NCBI GenBank assembly: GCA_002709075.1
Contig: PAPV01000013.1
Coordinates: 1 to 64,000 of the forward strand
Direction of reading: 5' to 3'
DNA: 64,000 bases
Source: Rhodospirillaceae bacterium
GTDB taxonomy: Bacteria; Pseudomonadota; Alphaproteobacteria; MPNO01; UBA2964
Made by a program: the position numbers and the translations under genes. Of the stretch, positions 52,342-59,282 are shown one piece after another. Position 1 is the first letter of the stretch; each line of letters starts with the position of its first letter. The notes below the pieces were generated by a model. That model ran no database searches. It had not been told where the DNA came from and saw only the letters and a program-made list of their open reading frames with translations.

Positions 52342-53813
52342 CTGCAAAAAAGTTGTCATCGCCTTTGGCCCGAGTTACGGGTATTTTTTTTATAGTTACC
52401 ATTGTTTGCCTTACTTTTGCTGATCTAACGGTAACCACAGTCGATCCGTGGAGCGAATTTGGCCGTTTGGCATCAGGGTTAATTTCGCCAGATTTTTTCT
52501 CAACAGATAGTTTGGTGCTTTCTTTGGCGTATACGCTTGCATTTGCCTTGCTCGGAGTACTTTTGGGTAATTTAATTGGGTTTGGCTTTGCTCTTTTGTT
52601 TTCTTTCCGATTGATTCGGATATTTTGCGCCGTAATCAGAGCGGTACATGAACTCTTTTGGGCCCTTATATTTTTGCAACTTTTTGGCCTTTCTCCTATT
52701 ACAGGAATTTTAGCTATTGCTATTCCATATTCCGGTATAATTGCCAAGGTATATGCTGAAATACTGGAAGAATCAGACCAGAGTCCGCTTGAAGTTTTAT
52801 CAGTGAATACAAGCCGCGCATCAACTTTTCTTTTTGTGCGTTTGCCTGATGCCTGGGTGCAGTTCAAGACATATTCGATGTATCGCTTAGAATGTGGCCT
52901 TCGTTCCAGTGCAGTTTTAGGTTTTATTGGCCTCCCAACACTTGGATTTCACTTGGAGTCTGCATTTAAAGAGGGCCACTATCAAGAGGTATCTGCGCTG
53001 CTCATTGTTTTTTACATATTAATTGCCACAATGAGATTTTGGATGAAACGTCAGTTTTTGCCAGTTTATTTAATTTTATCTGTCGTTATTTTGCCATGGG
53101 ACACTAACTTTTCTGCATCTAATATATTACGTTTCCTTACGGAGGATATAATTCCGTATCCAATGCGTGACAACACTGCTTCCATGATGGATTGGGTGCA
53201 TTTGTTAGTTGTGACGCAGGCTTTTCCGGGCATGTTAGCTACTTTACAACTAACTATGATAGCATTATTTGCTACGGGCATTTTGACCATGCTATTTTTT
53301 CCACTTATTTCTCCGTTGTTTTTTAAGATGAAGGGTCGTGGTATTGGTCATGTTTTTCTGGTGATTATTCGTTCGACTCCAGAGTACATTTTGGCGTTTA
53401 TTTTATTGCAGTTATGGGGACCGTCTATGCTTCCTGCTATTGTTGCGTTAGCATTTCATAACAGCGCCATCATAGGGCACTTGATTGGCCGTTATACAGA
53501 GAATATTGCTTTGAGGCAGGACTCAGTCACTGGAATAAATAGATATTTTTATGAGGTTTCACCACGGATTTATCGTCCAATGTTGGCCCTATTATTTTAC
53601 CGGTGGGAAGTTATATTGCGAGAAACAGCTATTCTCGGAATGTTGGGAGTCGCTACAATTGGGTTTTATATAGATAGTGCTTTTTCGGATCTGCGCTTTG
53701 ATCGTGCTTTAGTACTTATTGCCATCACTGCCATGATGAATATTTGTGTAGATGCAATATCGCGTTTGATTCGTTCTCACCTACGTTTAAAAACTAGTTT
53801 GGAGTACAAGTAG
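52338..53813 (+). CDS. fused two-domain ABC transporter permease (PhnE-PhnE)
   Basis: A single 491-residue protein carries two complete permease domains (roughly 1-245 and 270-491). Each has several membrane helices and its own EAA-like loop (VQFKTYSMYRLECGLRSSAVLGFIG and LALLFYRWEVILRETAILGMLG). The fusion replaces the usual homodimer or pair of permeases. It begins with GTG, overlapping the ATPase gene by four bases, and is followed after three bases by the oxidoreductase-SelD fusion. The chain of overlaps makes a four-gene operon almost certain. Confidence 0.9.
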   Translation: MTAKKLSSPLARVTGIFFIVTIVCLTFADLTVTTVDPWSEFGRLASGLISPDFFSTDSLVLSLAYTLAFALLGVLLGNLIGFGFALLFSFRLIRIFCAVIRAVHELFWALIFLQLFGLSPITGILAIAIPYSGIIAKVYAEILEESDQSPLEVLSVNTSRASTFLFVRLPDAWVQFKTYSMYRLECGLRSSAVLGFIGLPTLGFHLESAFKEGHYQEVSALLIVFYILIATMRFWMKRQFLPVYLILSVVILPWDTNFSASNILRFLTEDIIPYPMRDNTASMMDWVHLLVVTQAFPGMLATLQLTMIALFATGILTMLFFPLISPLFFKMKGRGIGHVFLVIIRSTPEYILAFILLQLWGPSMLPAIVALAFHNSAIIGHLIGRYTENIALRQDSVTGINRYFYEVSPRIYRPMLALLFYRWEVILRETAILGMLGVATIGFYIDSAFSDLRFDRALVLIAITAMMNICVDAISRLIRSHLRLKTSLEYK

Positions 53814-53816
53814 CAA

Positions 53817-56084
53817 ATGCAGTCATCGAACACGCCAATTGTGAAGGATTTAGTTCTTATAGGCGGTGGTCATTCTCACGTTATCGTTCTTAAACGTTTT
53901 GCAATGAAGCCGTTACCTGGAGTTAGAATTACATTAATCTGTCGCGATGCACACACACCATATTCAGGAATGTTACCAGGATATGTCGCCGGACATTATG
54001 ATTATGACAATGTGCACATAGATCTCGGCGCACTTGCAAGATTTGCAAATGCACGATTTTACCATTCGACTGTCACGGGCTTAGATGCAGAAAGAGGCAG
54101 CATACAATGCGACAATCGACCTGAAGTTTCCTACGATGTATTATCAATTAATACTGGATCTACTCCGAATATCTCGAATGTTTCAGGTGCGGTAGGGAGT
54201 GTAATACCTGTCAAGCCGATCAATACTTTTCTTAGTCGTTGGCACACTTTAAAAGAGCGGGTTGTTAAGCATGATGGCCCAATTCGTATTGCAGTAGTAG
54301 GTGCCGGCGCCGGCGGCGTCGAAATACTGTTGGCAATCAACCATCAACTGACTCAGTTAAGACAGAAAATGGGTTCTTCTGCTGACAATATTGAATTTCA
54401 TTTGTTTAGTAATACTCTTGAAATACTTCCAACACACAGTTCGCCTGTAAGGCAGTGTTTTACAAAAAAGTTAAGGGACCGTGGTGTGTTGCTACATCTG
54501 GGTGATCCAGTCACTGAAATCGAGGCAGGAGTTCTCCGAACTCGCAGTTCTGGTGAAGTACCTGTTGATGAAATTCTTTGGGTCACGGCAGCAGGAGCAC
54601 CTGACTGGCCTCGTAAAGCAGGTCTTGATGTTGATGAGGGTGGTTTTATAAAAGTTTCGGATACTCTCCAGTGTGTAAATAAACCAAATATTTTCGCGGC
54701 AGGGGATGTGGCAACAATGATAAATCATCCCCGTCCAAAGTCTGGCGTATTTGCTGTGCGTCAAGGGAAACCTCTTCATACTAATTTGAGACGTGCTCTT
54801 TTGGGCCGGAAGACTTTGGGGTTTAAACCGCAAAAACGATTTCTCAGCCTTATTTCAACTGGTGATAAATACGCTGTTGCTTCTTATGGAAAATTTTTTG
54901 CGGCAGGCAACTTGGTTTGGAAATGGAAAAATTGGATTGATGTTCGTTTTATTAAGAAATTTACCGATCTTCCGGAAATGGAGCAGGTGTCCACAACTAC
55001 GTTACCGAATGGAGTTGCTAGCGAAGAAGCGGTGAAGGAGATTTCTGCTATTGCAATGCGTTGCGGAGGATGTGGAGCAAAAGTTGGTGCTACAGTTTTA
55101 TCTCGTGCTCTCTCTAGTCTAAAACCTAAGCCGCGTGGGGATGTTTTGATTGGATTGCATGAGCCTGATGATGCGGCGGTTGTTGAAGTTCCTGCAGGAA
55201 AGGCTATTGTCCATACTGTTGATTATTTCAGGGCAATGGTCGATGACCCTTACAGTTTTGGAAAAATTGCTGCTAATCATAGTTTGGGCGATATTTTTGC
55301 AATGGGAGCAGATCCTCAAACTGCGCTTGGAATAGCAACAGTTCCATTTGGAATTGAAGTAAAAGTTGAGGAAACTCTTACTCAGATGATGTATGGCGCA
55401 TTGGAAATTCTAAATGACGCTAATTGTACCCTTGTCGGAGGGCATACTTCTGAGGGACCGGAACTGAGTCTTGGTTTTGCAGTCAATGGATTAATAGATA
55501 AAGAAAATATCATGCGTAAGGGCGGGCTTAAGCCCGGTGACAAGTTAATTGTTACAAAGCCAATTGGGACGGGCACCCTTTTTGCCGCTGATATGCGTCA
55601 CAAAGCTAAGGGGCGCTGGATAGTTGGTGCGCTGGATCACATGATAATGTCCAATCGATTGGCTGCGGAATGCTTAATAAAGCATAACTCTCTTGCTGCA
55701 ACAGATATCACGGGCTTTGGTCTGCTGGGACATTTGGTTGAGATGGTGCGGGCTTCTGATGTTGATGTATCAATTAACTTGGGGTCTATTCCACTAATGG
55801 ATGGCGCTATTGAAACGGCCGAAGCAGGAATATTATCATCACTTCAACCACAGAATGTACGGTTACGCCGTGCAATTTCAAATCTCGCAGAGGTAGGTAG
55901 GGATCCTCGCTACCCATTAATCTTCGATCCGCAAACTTCCGGCGGACTACTTGCTGGTGTGCCTTCGCAATCTGCTGATGAGTGTGTTGCAGCTCTAATC
56001 CAGCTTGGTTACGATCGTGCTAAAATAATTGGGGAGGTAAACGAAAAGTCTGACCTGCTTGAACCGATTACAATAAGCGTTTAA
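53817..56084 (+). CDS. selD: NAD(P)/FAD oxidoreductase-selenophosphate synthetase fusion
   Basis: The 755-residue protein joins two enzymes. Residues 1 to about 370 are an NDH-2-like pyridine nucleotide-disulfide oxidoreductase: LVLIGGGHSHV (FAD), VVGAGAGGVEILLA near 160-170 (NAD), NIFAAGDVA near 294. Residues from about 410 are SelD, which makes selenophosphate from selenide and ATP. The active site is RCGGCGAKVG, with Cys419 and Lys422 matching Cys17 and Lys20 of E. coli SelD. It continues through DDAAVVEV, LGDIFAMGADPQTALGIATVP and TSGGLLAGVP. It is the cysteine, not selenocysteine, form. Such fusions are known. Here it would play the SenC role, feeding SenB. Its 3' end overlaps senB by 17 bases, tail to tail. 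Confidence 0.95.
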   Translation: MQSSNTPIVKDLVLIGGGHSHVIVLKRFAMKPLPGVRITLICRDAHTPYSGMLPGYVAGHYDYDNVHIDLGALARFANARFYHSTVTGLDAERGSIQCDNRPEVSYDVLSINTGSTPNISNVSGAVGSVIPVKPINTFLSRWHTLKERVVKHDGPIRIAVVGAGAGGVEILLAINHQLTQLRQKMGSSADNIEFHLFSNTLEILPTHSSPVRQCFTKKLRDRGVLLHLGDPVTEIEAGVLRTRSSGEVPVDEILWVTAAGAPDWPRKAGLDVDEGGFIKVSDTLQCVNKPNIFAAGDVATMINHPRPKSGVFAVRQGKPLHTNLRRALLGRKTLGFKPQKRFLSLISTGDKYAVASYGKFFAAGNLVWKWKNWIDVRFIKKFTDLPEMEQVSTTTLPNGVASEEAVKEISAIAMRCGGCGAKVGATVLSRALSSLKPKPRGDVLIGLHEPDDAAVVEVPAGKAIVHTVDYFRAMVDDPYSFGKIAANHSLGDIFAMGADPQTALGIATVPFGIEVKVEETLTQMMYGALEILNDANCTLVGGHTSEGPELSLGFAVNGLIDKENIMRKGGLKPGDKLIVTKPIGTGTLFAADMRHKAKGRWIVGALDHMIMSNRLAAECLIKHNSLAATDITGFGLLGHLVEMVRASDVDVSINLGSIPLMDGAIETAEAGILSSLQPQNVRLRRAISNLAEVGRDPRYPLIFDPQTSGGLLAGVPSQSADECVAALIQLGYDRAKIIGEVNEKSDLLEPITISV

Positions 56085-57021
56085 TTAACTTTTCCCACGC
56101 CTCTATTTCTGCCGTTGGTGAAAATAACATTTTTTTCTTCAGTATTTGCCGTTCCAACTTTTTAATGAAATTTGGACTATTTTCAGCGTACTCTAAAACA
56201 TGCGCTAATTGATTTTCATCTTTTACCTCATAATAACCTGCGTAATTATCTCCTAGCAGTCCAATATTTCCATCAATGTTTGATGCTATTATTGGTAGAC
56301 CACATACTACCGCCTCAGATACCACATTTGCTCCCCCTTCCATAATGGAGCTTATGATCATTGCGTGTGACCGACTAAACTGGCGGCGCACCTCAGAATT
56401 GGAAACTTCCCCTCTCCATTCGTAACGATGGTTGTTTGCGGTTTCATTTCGCGCAGCCTGTTCCCATTCCATATTGCTGGCTTTGCCTAGATGAACAACG
56501 TACAAATTAGAGTCCTTTTGGACTAAATGCGTCGCCAATGCTGCTCGAAGAGAGTCTTTTTCTTCTCTTAAATGTCCTACCACGCATACTTCGAATCTTT
56601 TTTTGGAAGGGATGCGGGGCCGTCGGAGGGGATGAGATGATTGATAAATCAAATTAAGTTTGTTTTTAAAGTGTTTTGGTATTGCATAGGATACTAGATC
56701 ATGGAGGCAGACTAACGCTGTTGCCCTGTGCATGGAATCATAGGTTTCTTCTCGATGTGAATGTTGGAATTTGTAAATATCTGTGCCAGCCAGCAGGACT
56801 ATTAAGGGTCGATCCGGATGTTCCATGTTGAATTTCCTAATCGAATGTCGAGAACGCCAAGCATGAACCGCAATCATCATGTCGGCATTTCGACCATTGT
56901 CTTGCTCAGAAACTTTTACTTTATGTCCTAATTCTCGTAAAATCCGAGCCCAACGAATGGCTGTTCTACGATTTCCAGCTTTTGACTGTTTCCCCGCAGG
57001 AGTAACAAGGCTAATCTTCAT
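56068..57021 (-). CDS. senB: selenosugar synthase SenB (glycosyltransferase family 4-like)
   Basis: SenB couples selenophosphate to a UDP-sugar (UDP-GlcNAc type) to make a selenosugar, the selenium donor in selenoneine synthesis. The 317-residue protein starts MKISLVTPAGKQSKAGNRRTAIRW. It has LLAGTDIYKFQ, VCVVGHLREEKDSLRAA and the GT-B donor-site stretch IISSIMEGGANVVSEAVVCGLPIIAS, with AGYYEV after it. This fits the TIGR04348-type family, now tied to SenB. I start it at ATG 57021; the in-frame ATG at 57081 would overlap senA. Only 23 bases separate it from divergent senA. Confidence 0.9.
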   Translation of the reverse strand: MKISLVTPAGKQSKAGNRRTAIRWARILRELGHKVKVSEQDNGRNADMMIAVHAWRSRHSIRKFNMEHPDRPLIVLLAGTDIYKFQHSHREETYDSMHRATALVCLHDLVSYAIPKHFKNKLNLIYQSSHPLRRPRIPSKKRFEVCVVGHLREEKDSLRAALATHLVQKDSNLYVVHLGKASNMEWEQAARNETANNHRYEWRGEVSNSEVRRQFSRSHAMIISSIMEGGANVVSEAVVCGLPIIASNIDGNIGLLGDNYAGYYEVKDENQLAHVLEYAENSPNFIKKLERQILKKKMLFSPTAEIEAWEKLIKRLL

Positions 57022-57044
57022 GTGTTTTTTTACCTCAGAATCTG

Positions 57045-58361
57045 ATGCCCGTAAAACAAAATAAAAAATACCTATCCGCAATTATGCAAAGTGCGCACCA
57101 GCGCACTTTAGAATTGTTACAGGGACTTACTGATAGACAACTCATTGGACCTGAATCTCCAATATTAAATCCAATTTTATGGGAAATTGGCCATGTTGGT
57201 TGGTTTCATGAACATTTTATTCTTAGGAAGGAGCATGGACATGCTCCACTGCTTGACAGAGGTGATCAACTTTACGATTCAATCGCGGTAGCACATTCAC
57301 GGCGTTGGAATTTATCATTATATTCCTTTAAAGAAATAACATATTATCTTGAGAAAGTACTAGAGAAATGCCTCTCTCGATTGGAGGTTGGTTTGGCATC
57401 TGAACGCGATTCCTATCTTTATCAATTTACAACTTTTCACGAAGATATGCATGATGAAGCTTTTACTTGGGCTCGCCAGACACTTTCGTATCCCTCCCCA
57501 ATTTTTCACCATGATACTCATGAACGTAATTTTGTGCGGTGCATAAAAACGGCGCCACTAGATGATGGCGATGCATATATACCGGGTGGAAGATTTGAAC
57601 TCGGTGCTAGGAGTGACTCAGCTTTTCTTTTCGATAATGAAAAATGGGCTCACCAAGTCACAGTTGCACCATTTCGGATGGCAAAATCACCAGTAACAAA
57701 TGCTGAATTTGAAGAATTCGTCGAACAAGGGGGCTATAAAAACTTAGCGCTTTGGTCCGAAGACGGATTGAAGTGGTTGCAGGAAGTTGAAGCAGAACAC
57801 CCGGTTTATTGGCGGCATGATAAGGTGAATGGCTGGCGATGTCGTCGTTTTGATCGGTGGATTAATTTGCCACCAAATGAACCAATTATGCATGTCTGTT
57901 GGTATGAGGCTCAAGCATTCTGCCGATGGGCTGGTAGGCGATTGCCGACTGAAGCGGAATGGGAATTTGCAGCTACTATGAAGCCAAGCCCTGATGGAAA
58001 AGAATTATTAAAATATCCATATCCTTGGGGTAACAAATTACCAACTCCGGATCATGCATGTCTCGATGGTTTTTCCCTAAGTTGTATTCCAGTGGATTGT
58101 TGTATTGCTGGCGAAAATGTCTGGGGGTGTCGTAATTTGATCGGTAACGTGTGGGAATGGACTTTTGATACCTTCAATCCTTTTCCAGGTTTCACACCCG
58201 ATGATTACAAAGAATATTCAAAACCTCTCTTTGGTAGTACTAAGGTACTTCGTGGAGGTTCATGGGCTACGCGTTCAAGGTATGTGGACGGGAAATATCG
58301 TAATTATTTTCAGCCTCATCGTCGTGACATTTTTGGTGGCTTTAGAACGTGTGCATTATAA
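57045..58361 (+). CDS. senA: selenoneine synthase SenA (EgtB-like iron enzyme)
   Basis: SenA joins hercynine to the selenosugar oxidatively and yields selenoneine. The 438-residue protein has an N-terminal DinB-like domain with the iron histidines His50 (IGHVGWFHEHF), His132 and His136 in HEDMHDE. A C-terminal FGE-sulfatase domain (about 175-438) has WYEAQAFCRWAGRRLPTEAEWEFA, NLIGNVWEWT and GGSWATR. The fold alone would also fit EgtB of ergothioneine synthesis; the adjacent senB and SelD fusion favour SenA. The substrate hercynine needs EgtD, not present in this window. An alternative ATG lies at 57084. Confidence 0.9.
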   Translation: MPVKQNKKYLSAIMQSAHQRTLELLQGLTDRQLIGPESPILNPILWEIGHVGWFHEHFILRKEHGHAPLLDRGDQLYDSIAVAHSRRWNLSLYSFKEITYYLEKVLEKCLSRLEVGLASERDSYLYQFTTFHEDMHDEAFTWARQTLSYPSPIFHHDTHERNFVRCIKTAPLDDGDAYIPGGRFELGARSDSAFLFDNEKWAHQVTVAPFRMAKSPVTNAEFEEFVEQGGYKNLALWSEDGLKWLQEVEAEHPVYWRHDKVNGWRCRRFDRWINLPPNEPIMHVCWYEAQAFCRWAGRRLPTEAEWEFAATMKPSPDGKELLKYPYPWGNKLPTPDHACLDGFSLSCIPVDCCIAGENVWGCRNLIGNVWEWTFDTFNPFPGFTPDDYKEYSKPLFGSTKVLRGGSWATRSRYVDGKYRNYFQPHRRDIFGGFRTCAL

Positions 58362-58409
58362 AAATTTTTCTTGAGAGCTTAATTTTAGCAAATTTGTTTC
58401 ACAAACTTT

Positions 58410-59273
58410 TCATTTTTCGGTTGGTTGCCATGCAATCTTTAGCGGAGTTTTTCGTTTTGGTACGGGAAAAATTACAGGTTCCCTGCATTTTTCTGCAGCT
58501 TCGTCTACCGGCAATGTTTCGTCCCAACGCTCTGCAACATAGCGGCAACCTGTAATATTATCACTTTGGGAAGATGCTAGCCACACTGCTGGTTTCCTTA
58601 TAATTTCAGGGTTTAATCCTTTTCCTTCTATTGCCCCGGTGCCGAATTTTGTATCAACAGCTCCGCCCGGACTAAGAGTATTCACAGTAATTCCAGATCC
58701 GTTAAGCCATTCAGCCCACGCGACAGTAGCTGCATCTAGTGCAGCTTTGGATGGCCCATAAGGAGTTATTGCTCTTCGATGCATTGAGTCAGTGCGTTTA
58801 GAAATATTTATTATTCTTCCCCATCCACCTGCAAAGAGATGTTTTCCCGCCGCATGGGCCATTAAGTATGGGCCCAAAAGATTTGTATCAATTACTTCTC
58901 TAAAACTTCCAGGATTAACATCCCAGATCTGAAGTGATCCATCCCCTTGGTGAACATACCGGCCGGCTTTCCCCGCGTTATTAACAAGAATATGAAGCGC
59001 ACCATAATTTTTCATCGTCTCTGTTACTGCTTTTGCACAGTCTTCCTCTGATTTCACATCTGCCAACACACAGAGAGCTTTTGAGCCGATAGCTTCTACT
59101 TTTAGTTTGGTTTCATAGAGCTCTGCTCTTATGTCAGCGTATCGCTCGTCAGACGCAGGGGCGGCAGTGATTGTTAAACCCTCAATCCCAGCTTCGGCAA
59201 ATCCAATAGCCATCTCTCTTCCCAAGCCGCGTGATGCGCCTGTTATTAGTGCAATTTTTCCATTTAGATGCAT
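58410..59273 (-). CDS. short-chain dehydrogenase/reductase
   Basis: This is a classical SDR of 287 residues with NAD(P) motif TGASRGLGRE (11-20), NNAG (98-101), and catalytic Tyr172/Lys176 (YGPSKAALDA). An insert after the first strand (TITAAPASDERYADIRAEL) and a C-terminal extension (AAEKCREPVIFPVPKRKTP) are unusual for simple SDRs. It starts 9 bases after the aldolase-SDR gene, so it is the last gene of the mtnP-mtnA operon. A role in oxidising or reducing an aldehyde released by the aldolase is possible but unproven. Confidence 0.88.
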   Translation of the reverse strand: MHLNGKIALITGASRGLGREMAIGFAEAGIEGLTITAAPASDERYADIRAELYETKLKVEAIGSKALCVLADVKSEEDCAKAVTETMKNYGALHILVNNAGKAGRYVHQGDGSLQIWDVNPGSFREVIDTNLLGPYLMAHAAGKHLFAGGWGRIINISKRTDSMHRRAITPYGPSKAALDAATVAWAEWLNGSGITVNTLSPGGAVDTKFGTGAIEGKGLNPEIIRKPAVWLASSQSDNITGCRYVAERWDETLPVDEAAEKCREPVIFPVPKRKTPLKIAWQPTEK

Positions 59274-59282
59274 CTTATGATC

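Noticed and set aside
50807-53813. Phosphonate uptake and degradation operon
   Set aside because: No C-P lyase or phosphonatase genes follow; the next coupled gene is the SelD fusion.
53817-56084. SelD as a selenoprotein with an in-frame TGA
   Set aside because: The active-site codons are TGC and TGT (Cys416, Cys419) with no internal TGA; it is the cysteine form.
57045-58361. EgtB (ergothioneine) assignment for the DinB/FGE protein
   Set aside because: The fold permits it, but the neighbours are senB and the SelD fusion and there is no egtD/egtC/egtE, so SenA fits better.
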